From Planctomycetota bacterium (GTDB lineage Bacteria > Planctomycetota > UBA1135 > UBA2386): DNA of 64,000 nucleotides. The notes below the pieces were generated by a model. That model was not told the origin of the DNA and did not search any database. It saw only the letters and a program-made list of their open reading frames with translations. The stretch spans positions 62,001-126,000 of the forward strand of contig BJHM01000003.1 in assembly GCA_014192625.1 (NCBI GenBank), in the 5' to 3' direction. Numbering within the stretch: the first letter of the stretch is position 1; the number at the start of each line of letters is the position of its first letter. The translations under genes were made by a program, and so were the position numbers. Below, one piece after another: positions 19,256 to 27,820 of this stretch.

Positions 19256-20695
19256 TCACTTCCGCGGGGTCAAATCTGCGGAGCGATCGCCCGGCACGTG
19301 GTATTGACGACGGATACGCGCATCTGCCTTGCGCGCGGATTTTACATCCAGCAAGACCGTGCCGCCGCTGCCGGTTCCCACCACCACCTCGCCCTTTGCC
19401 TCGTCAACGATGCCGACAAATTGCTTCAGGTCGCGCAGCTTTACGCCGTTGACCTCCACCACGTAGTCATTGTGGAAGTGCTCGTAGCCGACGTTCACTT
19501 CATCCGCGAGCACCTGCGACACGACAATGATCTCCTGCTGGCTTTCCGTACGCTCGCCACTGTGGAACAGGTGCAAGAACTCCTTCGGCGCCTTCTCCCA
19601 CCAATTGTCGCCCCAGACGCGCAAGAACTCGCCGGTCAATTTTTGGAACACCAACCCGCCGAACTGAAACCAGCTCGGCTGCTGGTCATATTCAAAACGC
19701 GGCACCAGCCACGCCATTGGCTGCATCGTCATCGCCACGTTGAGGCGTTTGCCTTTGCGCAGCACCTTCGCGCGGATCCGATCGCCGACGAAATGCTCGC
19801 CGACCACGACATCAAACTGGCAGCGAAAGCGGCCGCGATAGCGCACCGTGCCATTGTCCGCGATTTTCAGCCCATCGAGCTCCAGCAGCACATCGCCTTT
19901 TTGCAGCACGCCAAAGGCCGTCGTCCCAAACTGCACGGCATTGACCAGCACCCCGGTGTCGCCTTGCTGCATCGACAACCATTGGCGCAGCGCCGGGTTT
20001 TCAAGGTTTTGAGTTCCAATGCCAAGGCCTGGGACCAGCTGCGATTTTTTGCGTTGAATACCAGCTAGAAACGTCTTGATGACCGGCGCGGGCACCATCT
20101 CACCGATGTTTTCAGCATCCGGCAGCGATTGAAACGCGATGCCGACGACGCGGCCTTGATGAAACACCGGCCCGCCGCTGTTGCCTTCATTGATCGCCGC
20201 ATCCACCGTGATCGCGAGCAAATGACGCTGGCTGTGTTCGTAGCGCTGCACCTCAATGCGCGAAACGACACCCTCGGTAATCGACACTTCGTCGCCACCA
20301 ACCGGATACCCCACCACCGACACCTGATCGCGCAGCGCCGGCAGATCGCCGAGTTTTGCCGGCGCGATGCCCTTTGTGAAGGAGCCATCTTCGATGCGCA
20401 GCAGAGCTAAGTCGCTGTCATGCGAAATCGCCTCGATGCGAGCCACGGTCTTCCTTGGATCACTCGGCTTCTGCACCTGCAGAAACGTCGAGTTGGCCAC
20501 CACATGCGCTCCGGTCAGGATGAGATTTTTGCCTATCACCACCCCTGAGCCGCTGCTGCCGCGCGGCGCAACACTTTGCCACGGGCTCTCGTAATCAGGA
20601 TCCTGGTAGGTGCAGTAGACACGAACAACTTGCGGATAGGAGACGCGCACGGGGGGAAAGAGTGTAGAGCATGAAGCGCCGGGTGACAGCCTCAC
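19256..20695 (-). CDS. HtrA/Deg-like serine protease with PDZ-like regions
   Basis: A trypsin-fold protease of the HtrA/Deg type. The triad is intact: His in LTGAHVV, Asp in SDLALL, Ser in GNSGGP. A PDZ domain follows (GVLVNAVQFG...GDVLLELDG), and a second PDZ-like segment lies near the C-terminus (VVEVNGVKLRDLKQF). The layout resembles the long Deg9-type proteases more than DegP. The start is uncertain: I give the GTG at 20695; a GTG at 20650 and a TTG at 20791 are alternatives. No clear signal peptide is seen with any of them, so the location is open. Confidence 0.85.
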   Translation of the reverse strand: MRLSPGASCSTLFPPVRVSYPQVVRVYCTYQDPDYESPWQSVAPRGSSGSGVVIGKNLILTGAHVVANSTFLQVQKPSDPRKTVARIEAISHDSDLALLRIEDGSFTKGIAPAKLGDLPALRDQVSVVGYPVGGDEVSITEGVVSRIEVQRYEHSQRHLLAITVDAAINEGNSGGPVFHQGRVVGIAFQSLPDAENIGEMVPAPVIKTFLAGIQRKKSQLVPGLGIGTQNLENPALRQWLSMQQGDTGVLVNAVQFGTTAFGVLQKGDVLLELDGLKIADNGTVRYRGRFRCQFDVVVGEHFVGDRIRAKVLRKGKRLNVAMTMQPMAWLVPRFEYDQQPSWFQFGGLVFQKLTGEFLRVWGDNWWEKAPKEFLHLFHSGERTESQQEIIVVSQVLADEVNVGYEHFHNDYVVEVNGVKLRDLKQFVGIVDEAKGEVVVGTGSGGTVLLDVKSARKADARIRRQYHVPGDRSADLTPRK

Positions 20696-20835
20696 AACCT
20701 CGACAAAAAAACTGGCCCGCCAAAGCTCGCAGGCATGACCGGAAAAAAACCGCTGCCAAGGCGCGGGCAAATGCGCGCTTCTACACAGCAAAAACCCGGC
20801 GCGAGCAGCCCCACCGCCTCAATGAGCACGAAGAC

Positions 20836-21198
20836 TCACCGGCTGGCGGTCGATTTGCCCAGAGTCAGTTGGGTGATCGCGGTCGTCAGCAGCTCGAGTT
20901 CGAACGGCTTTGCAAGATGCCGCGCAAAACCCGCACGAAGGCTGCGCTGCCGCGCCTCAATGTCAGGAAGACCACTCATCGCAATCGCTGGCACCTTGCA
21001 GAGGGCAGCAAGACCGTCGCCATCGGCATCTGGCAGCGTGAGGTCGCTTACCAGCAAATCAATCGGCTCTTGCACCAAGAGTTTCCGGGCTTGCTCAAAA
21101 GTCGAAGCCTGCAACACCAAATGCCCGGCCCTGCGCAAGCACATGGTCAGCACAGTGAGCATCAATGGGTCGTCTTCTACAAGCAGGATGGAAGGCAT
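20836..21198 (-). CDS. Stand-alone response regulator receiver
   Basis: A 120-residue CheY-like receiver domain with no output domain. The acidic pair EDD near the N-terminus, the phospho-acceptor Asp in LLVSDLTLPDADG, the Ser of AMSG and the Lys of AKPF are all in place. It lies 86 nt downstream of, and on the same strand as, a degenerate histidine kinase (21285-22361), suggesting a signalling pair whose output goes through protein contacts. Confidence 0.85.
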   Translation of the reverse strand: MPSILLVEDDPLMLTVLTMCLRRAGHLVLQASTFEQARKLLVQEPIDLLVSDLTLPDADGDGLAALCKVPAIAMSGLPDIEARQRSLRAGFARHLAKPFELELLTTAITQLTLGKSTASR

Positions 21199-21284
21199 GA
21201 TCTGTCAGTCGAAAAAAGCATGGGATGACTTTAGCAAGCTAACAGGGTGTTTTACTGCACATCGCGTTGTGAGCCACCTGCCAG

Positions 21285-22361
21285 TTAGGCCGAAACCGAA
21301 ACGGAACGCTTGCTAAAGCGAATACGGAAGCGCGCACCAGATCGCTGCGCCGGCATCAACACCAATTCGCCGTGATGCGCTGCAATGATCTTGCGGCAGG
21401 TCGCAAGTCCGATCCCAACCCCACCGTGCAGAGCATGCTGGAACGGCAACCAGATCGCAGCGCGCCGCTTGTTTGCCACCCCAGGCCCGTCATCTTTGAC
21501 ATCGATGCCAAACTCCTTAGCCGTAAACCAAGCACCCACTTCGACTAGCCCCTTGCCCTTGGTCGCGGCAAGTGCGTTGCGCGCAAGTTCGGCGATCACC
21601 GCCGTCAACTCGGATCGATTGCCCGAAAAGGAAGGCAGGTTGCTCGGGCATCGAACTGCCACCCCGGAATCCGTCGCCAATACACCTGCCGTCCGCAGCG
21701 TTGCAATGGCCGCCTCGATGAGTTCGCCAAACACGAGCGGCTCGCGATGCTGCGCCAACGGCTGCACGAAACGATGCGCGTTCGTCATCAGCAAATTGAC
21801 GCGCGCCAGATTGGCGTCGATGGGATCTAGCAGGTCGCGCGATGCCATCCCCAGATGCTCGGCGACTCGCCGGAGCGCACGATTGGTGTTGCCTGCCACA
21901 TCGCGCGCGGTCTGCTGCGCGGCGAAAGCCAACGCGGATATGGTCGAGAACTGCGCCAACAGGCCTTCCTGCAAGCTCGCCGATTGCCACAAATCGTGTC
22001 GTGCTGTGACTGCACGGCGAGCTTGTTCGATGCACAACAACAGGCGGTCATCCGACAGGTTGGCCGCCATCACGGTGCAGCAAAGCCGCTGTGCATCTGC
22101 CGCAGCGGACGACCCCTCACTGGCAAGCAACAGCACCTCCGGCCGCACCGCTTGCAAATGCAATTCGCAAACGAACTCATGCCAATCCTCCGTCCCCGCG
22201 AACGCAAGGTCGAGCACCACGACTTCTGCAGGCTCCGTTTTGCATGCCGCACGGACCACTTGGAGGGTGCCATGGCAAACGCGACACCCGGCTTTCGCCA
22301 ATGCCGAGCATAGGGCCTCTTGGTTGCGACTTTTTTCGGTGACGACAGCGACTCTGGCCAT
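21285..22361 (-). CDS. Receiver-like/histidine-kinase-like protein lacking the phospho-His
   Basis: The 358-residue protein has a receiver-like N-terminal domain (residues 1-120, Asp in VVLDLAF) and a C-terminal HATPase_c domain with a good N box (ELARNALAA), G1 (DDGPGV) and G2 (GVGIGLA). Where NtrB-type kinases have VAHEINNPL, this one reads VAGNTNRAL, so the acceptor histidine appears to be glycine. It may bind ATP but not autophosphorylate in the usual way. The ATG at 22361 starts directly at the receiver fold. The same architecture, with different losses, is seen at 31604-32647. Confidence 0.75.
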   Translation of the reverse strand: MARVAVVTEKSRNQEALCSALAKAGCRVCHGTLQVVRAACKTEPAEVVVLDLAFAGTEDWHEFVCELHLQAVRPEVLLLASEGSSAAADAQRLCCTVMAANLSDDRLLLCIEQARRAVTARHDLWQSASLQEGLLAQFSTISALAFAAQQTARDVAGNTNRALRRVAEHLGMASRDLLDPIDANLARVNLLMTNAHRFVQPLAQHREPLVFGELIEAAIATLRTAGVLATDSGVAVRCPSNLPSFSGNRSELTAVIAELARNALAATKGKGLVEVGAWFTAKEFGIDVKDDGPGVANKRRAAIWLPFQHALHGGVGIGLATCRKIIAAHHGELVLMPAQRSGARFRIRFSKRSVSVSA

Positions 22362-22557
22362 GGCGATTTCAGTCCGGGTAGCAAGCACTACCTAGACATT
22401 GCTTTCACCAGTAGCCAAACGGCCCCGGGAAAGACACGCGCAATTGTGCGGCCAATCGAGCCCAGCGTCGAACCTCATTGTGCAAAGCGAACCGTGTTTT
22501 GTTTTGCTGCGAACGGTCCCGCGCGGCGACTGCCTTATGAACGCACAAAGGTTTGGG

Positions 22558-24477
22558 TCAGTGCAAGACCTGCACGGCTCCGACGGCCATCACAGCGCCC
22601 CTAAATAATGGCCGAATCCGCAACTGCTCGAACCCGCTCGCAGCCGCTTCTAATTCAATGCGATAGGGCCGCATGCCGCCATATTCACTGCGCGTGTCGG
22701 TCTGCACGTTTTTGGCATGGAGCACCTGTCCGCCTCTACAAAACTCGCAGCGATAGACCGACGCTGGGCCGAACGCGATCTCGATTGCGACCCCGTTTTG
22801 TGGCGTTGCAAAATCGACGTCCAAGCCGCCTTCGTATAGCACGCGAGCCTTGCAGTTGAACCACCAGGTGTCTTCCTTTACGGGTGGCGGCAAGTCGGAG
22901 ACTTTGACGACCGTCGGCTTTGGCTGCCAATACTCTGCCGCAAGGTAGGCCTCCAAGTCCGCGCGATATACGCCACTCATTAGGTCATACGCTGCCGCGA
23001 TGCGGGCAAGAGACCAGAGTTCGCCGCGCGTGACCGCGAGTACCGCTTGCGCATAGCGTGCGAAGTGCGGATCGCAAAAACGGTCCTCGCCGTTGTTCAG
23101 CAGCTCGAGGTAGCCGACCGGCACGCGCCGCGTAAAATGGCTGATCTGCCAATCGTCGCGCACCATCGTCGGCAACCGGCACAGCACCGGATCACACAGC
23201 CAAGGATCGACGAGATGCAGCTGCGGGCCTCCTTGAAAACCACGTTCGCCGACCACGCCATGCACTTCAAAAACGGTCTCGCTATGACCCATTTTCTGCA
23301 ACGCGACCGAGATGCTGTTTGGCAACACTTGGCGGCGATCCGGCGACAGCAGGCCACACGCCACCCAGCCCTGTTGACGGACATCGTGAATCCGCCAGAA
23401 AGCAAACGCATCCTCCGCGCGACCTGTGCCAACGATTGCTGCGGGGATGCCTTGCACGCAGGCAAACACCAGCAACCCGAGCGCAAAAAGAACGCGCGCC
23501 CCCAAGGCAGCGTGCCGACTTTGCACGATCAGAATGGCTATGCCGAGCACCCAAGAGCTAGAGAAGAAGCGGCCCGCCATAAAATCGCCGCCAATCCGGA
23601 TGATGTAGCCGAGATACAAAAGCATTCCGAGTGCAAGCGGCAACTGTGCGCGTCCACTGCGGCGCAAGCACACCGCGATTGCCAGCACAAACACCACCGC
23701 GCTGGCGGGATCGCGCAGCACCAGCACTGAAAAATAGCACAACCCTTGCAGCGCCAACTCCCACATCGGCAAACCCACCGCGAACAACTTGGCGTATGCC
23801 GTACTCGGGAACGGAGTGCCGTAGTAAAAAGTCGCAAACAACAACCATCCGACGAATGGCAACGAAGCGATCGCAAGTCGCGGCAGCGCGCGAGCCATTC
23901 CGACTTGCCATGCCGCGGCTAGGATCGCCGGCAAAACGAGCAGGCTCAGGTCCATGCGCGAGGTAGCAAGCAGCGCTCCAATCAGAGCGAGCCGTAACAG
24001 CCGTCGTGCCAAGTGTTCGACGCCCAGCTGTTCGACGCGACACCACACAAACACAAACGACGCCAACAGCACGTGCGATAGCGGGTTCTCTAAACCCGAC
24101 GTGCTGTAGTCGATAAAGCAGCGACTGCTGATTGCCGCAAGGCCAAGCGCCAGCAATGCTGCACTGCTGCTGCCGGCGAGTTTGTGCAACACGAACAGCG
24201 TGCCGATCGTCGCGCCACCACTCAGCGCCAGCGACGTAAAATACAATTCGCCCGTAATCGCGCGGCCACCGCTGCAAAGCAACATCCAGAGCGGACAGGT
24301 AAACGTCTGCACGCGGTCCGCGACATTCCAACGCAGTCCATAACCCGAAAACCAATTCTCGATGCTGCGAAACGTGATGTAGGCGTCATCGCCAACCCAC
24401 GCCGTACGCGCGATGCCGAAGGCCAACATGGCCATCACTAGGGCAGCACAAATGGCAACAAAAGGACGCGGGGGCAT
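22558..24477 (-). CDS. Polytopic GT-C-type membrane glycosyltransferase
   Basis: A 639-residue protein with about nine to eleven membrane helices in the first 400 residues and a soluble C-terminal domain. The first extracytoplasmic loop holds the acidic pair Asp30-Asp31 in GDDAYITFR, followed by a conserved RVQTFTCPLW, the pattern of AftB-like polyprenyl-phosphate-dependent arabinofuranosyl- and related transferases. I infer transfer of a sugar from a lipid carrier outside the membrane; donor and acceptor are unknown. It is a single-gene unit, reading away from the tRNA gene. Confidence 0.75.
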   Translation of the reverse strand: MPPRPFVAICAALVMAMLAFGIARTAWVGDDAYITFRSIENWFSGYGLRWNVADRVQTFTCPLWMLLCSGGRAITGELYFTSLALSGGATIGTLFVLHKLAGSSSAALLALGLAAISSRCFIDYSTSGLENPLSHVLLASFVFVWCRVEQLGVEHLARRLLRLALIGALLATSRMDLSLLVLPAILAAAWQVGMARALPRLAIASLPFVGWLLFATFYYGTPFPSTAYAKLFAVGLPMWELALQGLCYFSVLVLRDPASAVVFVLAIAVCLRRSGRAQLPLALGMLLYLGYIIRIGGDFMAGRFFSSSWVLGIAILIVQSRHAALGARVLFALGLLVFACVQGIPAAIVGTGRAEDAFAFWRIHDVRQQGWVACGLLSPDRRQVLPNSISVALQKMGHSETVFEVHGVVGERGFQGGPQLHLVDPWLCDPVLCRLPTMVRDDWQISHFTRRVPVGYLELLNNGEDRFCDPHFARYAQAVLAVTRGELWSLARIAAAYDLMSGVYRADLEAYLAAEYWQPKPTVVKVSDLPPPVKEDTWWFNCKARVLYEGGLDVDFATPQNGVAIEIAFGPASVYRCEFCRGGQVLHAKNVQTDTRSEYGGMRPYRIELEAAASGFEQLRIRPLFRGAVMAVGAVQVLH

Positions 24478-24673
24478 CGGGCCTGTGGATGGTCCGAGGG
24501 GGCGCCTCGGGAAGCAAGCGCGGATCCGTCAGACACCACCACACCAGCAACTCCCCACCACACATTGGCGGACTTTTAGGGCGCTAGAACAAAAAGGGTT
24601 ATCCCGCGCGGCGCAGCGGTTCACCGCTTGGCGATCTGGCGCTGCGCAAAGCTTGTGCCCGTTGGCAACAATA

Positions 24674-24702
24674 CCGCCCCGCGGGTTGTGACCGCGGGGC
24701 GG
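24674..24702 (-). terminator. Hairpin downstream of tRNA-Asn
   Basis: A perfect 11-bp GC-rich stem (CCGCCCCGCGG / CCGCGGGGCGG) with a 7-nt loop lies 24 nt after the tRNA end. The trailing TATTGTT is a weak T-tract, so efficiency is uncertain. Confidence 0.55.
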
Positions 24703-24725
24703 AAGTCCCGTTGTGATTTCGGGAA

Positions 24726-24801
24726 TGGCTCCTCGAGCAGGACTTGAACCTGCGACCCGGTGATTAACAGTCACCTGCTCTACCAACTGAGCTATCGAGG
24801 A
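24726..24801 (-). tRNA. tRNA-Asn(GTT) with encoded CCA
   Basis: A 76-nt cloverleaf read on the minus strand: acceptor TCCTCGA/TCGAGGA (24795-24801 with 24730-24736), D arm with GCTC...GAGC, anticodon stem GGTGA/TCACC with loop CTGTTAA (anticodon GTT), T arm with GGTTCAAGTCC, discriminator G and a genomically encoded CCA at 24726-24728. Confidence 0.97.
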
Positions 24802-25146
24802 TCGCGTAGACCGAAATCGGCCAACTGGGGCGCGGAAGGTTAGCGCTGGTTTGGTGCTGGTCAAGTCGGCACCGCGACTGCGCCCTTTTGGTGTGCATCT
24901 CGCGATGGCGCGGCCGACTCGCAGCGCGAAGGCAAGCACCACGTCAAGCCACCCCCGCAGCTGTAATTTCTGGTTTACCCCGAATCCAATTCCAGCCGCA
25001 CATACTTGGGCTGAAAATCGCCAGCGGGTTGCCTGCTGGAAGAAGCAGAGGGGCTTGAAATTTATGTCTGCAGGCTATCATCAGCCGGCTGATGGCAATG
25101 CCACTTTCGGCACGCTGCCATGAGCCAAGATTCTTTCCCCTCGCCC
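24802..25146 (+). other. Intergenic stretch with a 16-bp palindrome
   Basis: No coding frame is convincing in these 345 bp. The only structure seen is the perfect palindrome CATCAGCCGGCTGATG at 25079-25094, 63 nt before the start of the secreted protein gene, a possible regulator-binding site. Confidence 0.4.
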
Positions 25147-25157
25147 TAGAGTTACCC

Positions 25158-27383
25158 ATGCAACGTTTTGCAGTTCTCTCGTTGGCCACGCTTGCCTCCG
25201 TTCTCGGCGCGCAAGCGAACACAGTTCCAGGCCTCAATGGTCGGCTATCGGTTGTCGACAGCCTGACTTATTGGGGTCGGCGCGGGGCGGCAAACCCGGC
25301 AGGCGAGGTCGGCATGTCGATGCTCAACACGATGTGCAACCCTGGCTCAGTGAACATCCCTTGGAATGCGGCGATGGCCGCCAACCACCCGAAGTTCGGC
25401 TTTCTAATCTGCCGCGAATCTGGTGGCCGCTTCGTCCAAATCAGCGACTACTCGTTCTGCAAACACGCATTCACTTCAACCAACGGCAATGGTGCCTGTG
25501 GCACCTGCATCAACCCCGGTACCGGCTCGCTCATGGGCGTCGCCTGCTCCGACACCTACGGCGCTGGAAACAATGGTGACCGCACTTGGCTTGGTGCGCC
25601 CAACGAACTCAACCCATGGCTTGGCACCTGGAATCCAATCGGCAGCTACTTTGATCGCGGTGACCCCGCTGTCACCGGCGCAGCCGCGACCGACGGCGTT
25701 CGCAGCCTTGTGACATCCGGCTTTGACGCAGTGAAAAACCGCGTCACCGTCACCGAAGCAAACCTGCTCGTAGCTGGTGCTAGTTACTTCTACGGCATTC
25801 ACCTGATGCACGAAGGCGAAGCTGCCGCCAACCGCACCGACAATCTCGCGTCACGTGGTTTCAACCCAGTGTGGAGCGGCACCACTTGGAGCTTCAATAA
25901 CAACACCGTGGCACAAGTCTGGGGATCCATCCTGCAGCACTGGACTGGCGCCACTGTGAACAGCGCCAGAAATGGCAACGACGACGGCACGTTCTATGTG
26001 GCCGCCAAGGTCACGCCGATCGGCGGCGGCGTCTACCACTACGAATACGCGGTCCACAACGCGGATAACAACCGCGGTGGCGCGGCGTTTCGGGTGCCGG
26101 TCGATCCAGCTGGTGTCGTCAGCAACTTCGGCTTCCGCGACATCGACACCAACACGCTCAACGATTGGACTGCCGCCCGCGTTGGTAGCGAAGTCGTGTT
26201 CTCGTCTTCTGCTGCCAACCCGCTCAACTGGAACTCGATCTACAACTTCTCATTCGATTGCAACATTGCGCCCTCGAACGCGCCGGTGCGGATCGACGAG
26301 GCACGCATCGGTGCGGGCCTGCTCGATGTGACGGTTGTGAGTCAGGTGCCAAGCGGCGGCCTGCCGTTGGCGACGGTAAATACTTTGGGCACGCCCTGTG
26401 GCCAGACCACCTGCAGGACTGCCGCCTATGAAATGTTCGGCACGGCGGCGGCCTTCGATCTCGTCGGTTCACGGATGGGCATGACGCTTACCGGCGGCAA
26501 CTACACGATCGGCTCGGGCACGGGCGTGTTTGCGGCCGCGGCTGGCACGCCGCTTACGCTGACTGACGACTCAGAGACCACGATCACTTTGCCATTCACC
26601 TTCCCCTACCCAGGTGGCACCACAACATCGTTGGCGGTCTGCTCCAACGGCTTTGTCTCAAGGTCTTCGAACGGGACTTCGTTCACGCCCACCGAAAGCG
26701 CCTTCATGTCCGGCGCACCGCAGTGGGCGGCGATGTGGCATGACTGGAACCCAAGCGCTGGCGGCCAAATCCTCGTCGACTCGAGTGCGAGCGTGGTGCG
26801 CATCACATGGAACGGTGTCTTTAGCTACGGCACGACTAGCCCAGCAACCTTCCAGTATCAGTTCTTCCCGAACGGCACGGTGAACATGATCTGGCAGAGC
26901 TTCACAGCCGCTGGCAACGCGGTGCTCACTGGCTACTCGCCGGGCGGTCCCGCGATCGACCCTGGCAGCATTGATCTTTCTGTCGCACTACCAGGGACGA
27001 TCTCACTCTGCGCAGCGCCGTTCGCCGGCATCTCGCTTACGACCGCCACGCGCCCGGTGCTCGGCACCACCTTCATCATGACGTCATCAAGTGTCCCTGC
27101 TGGCACGCCATTCGCGAGCCTCACGCTCTCGTTTAGCATCCTAAACCCGCCACTCGACTTGACCCCAGCTGGCATGCCTGGCTGCTTTAGCCACGTGACT
27201 GGCGGCAACAACCTGCTCTATGTGTTGCCAGCCAGTAGCGTGGCCACGAGCATTGTGCTGCCAGTTAACGCGAGCCTCACCGGCCTCACCTTCGCAGGCC
27301 AGACGTTTAGCATGAGCAGTGGCTACAACGCGCTCGGCGTAATTGCTTCGAACGGTTTGTTGATGGTGCTCGGCCCGCAATAA
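25158..27383 (+). CDS. Large secreted beta-rich protein of unknown function
   Basis: I do not recognise a characterised family for this 741-residue protein. It starts with a signal peptide (MQRFAVLSLATLASVLGAQA). Residues about 20-430 form one unit rich in Asn, Gly, Thr and Trp, with several cysteines (for example CKHAF and CGTC) that could form disulfides. A second unit (about 440-610) has a nidogen/lectin-like pattern: LPFTFPYPG, VCSNGFVS, WAAMWHDWNP, VRITWNGV. The last 80 residues contain GLTFAGQTFSMSSGYNALGVIASNG (shown in part), resembling C-terminal modules I associate with planctomycete exported proteins. The start is preceded by TAGAGT at 25147-25152, and a strong terminator follows at 27494. 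Confidence 0.75.
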   Translation: MQRFAVLSLATLASVLGAQANTVPGLNGRLSVVDSLTYWGRRGAANPAGEVGMSMLNTMCNPGSVNIPWNAAMAANHPKFGFLICRESGGRFVQISDYSFCKHAFTSTNGNGACGTCINPGTGSLMGVACSDTYGAGNNGDRTWLGAPNELNPWLGTWNPIGSYFDRGDPAVTGAAATDGVRSLVTSGFDAVKNRVTVTEANLLVAGASYFYGIHLMHEGEAAANRTDNLASRGFNPVWSGTTWSFNNNTVAQVWGSILQHWTGATVNSARNGNDDGTFYVAAKVTPIGGGVYHYEYAVHNADNNRGGAAFRVPVDPAGVVSNFGFRDIDTNTLNDWTAARVGSEVVFSSSAANPLNWNSIYNFSFDCNIAPSNAPVRIDEARIGAGLLDVTVVSQVPSGGLPLATVNTLGTPCGQTTCRTAAYEMFGTAAAFDLVGSRMGMTLTGGNYTIGSGTGVFAAAAGTPLTLTDDSETTITLPFTFPYPGGTTTSLAVCSNGFVSRSSNGTSFTPTESAFMSGAPQWAAMWHDWNPSAGGQILVDSSASVVRITWNGVFSYGTTSPATFQYQFFPNGTVNMIWQSFTAAGNAVLTGYSPGGPAIDPGSIDLSVALPGTISLCAAPFAGISLTTATRPVLGTTFIMTSSSVPAGTPFASLTLSFSILNPPLDLTPAGMPGCFSHVTGGNNLLYVLPASSVATSIVLPVNASLTGLTFAGQTFSMSSGYNALGVIASNGLLMVLGPQ

Positions 27384-27493
27384 CCCAAAGGGGTCCTCCC
27401 CCTGGCAGCAAGTGCACGCGGTGCGGCCCGCGGTGTTGCGGTGCTACTGCATCGCCTCAATCAGCCTCGTCTGAATGAGCCTCGTCTGAATGA

Positions 27494-27522
27494 GTCCTGT
27501 AGTCCGAAACGGACTGCAGGAC
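27494..27522 (+). terminator. Strong hairpin after the secreted protein gene
   Basis: A 13-bp stem with one G-U pair (GTCCTGTAGTCCG / CGGACTGCAGGAC) and an AAA loop lies about 110 nt after the stop at 27383, followed by GGTTTCATTTT. Two direct CCTCGTCTGAATGAG-like repeats immediately precede it. Confidence 0.75.
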
Positions 27523-27592
27523 GGTTTCATTTTAGCCAAGCCCGTTTTGCGCAGGCCTTAGCCGCAGCGGGTTTTGGCTTCGCAAAAAGGGC

Positions 27593-27811
27593 TCAGCTTC
27601 GAGCCGTCGCGAGCGAGCGAAAGCATGTGATCGTGCTTGTGATCGTCAATAAAGAGCCGATCACCAACGCCGTCGTGGACTCAAACCATAAGAAACCGGC
27701 GGCCCCAATCGCTGCCCCAAACGCCACCCCAGCACAGCTGAGATAAAAGCCGATGATGCCAAACCGAAACTGTACGGTCTGATGTTCTGGCGGTGGCGAG
27801 TCGGTTTGCAT
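27593..27811 (-). CDS. Small two-helix membrane protein
   Basis: A 72-residue protein with a short polar N-terminus and two predicted membrane helices (GIIGFYLSCAGVAFGAA and ALVIGSLLTITSTITCF). I find no family. It starts 9 nt after the stop of the GT2-FemAB fusion gene on the same strand with an ATG, so it is probably the last gene of that operon. It is too short and hydrophobic for a functional guess. Confidence 0.55.
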   Translation of the reverse strand: MQTDSPPPEHQTVQFRFGIIGFYLSCAGVAFGAAIGAAGFLWFESTTALVIGSLLTITSTITCFRSLATARS

Positions 27812-27820
27812 GGTGCGCGT

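Noticed and set aside
20671-21316. Plus-strand frames opposite the receiver and protease genes
   Set aside because: They are shadows of the conserved receiver gene and lack any domain signature.
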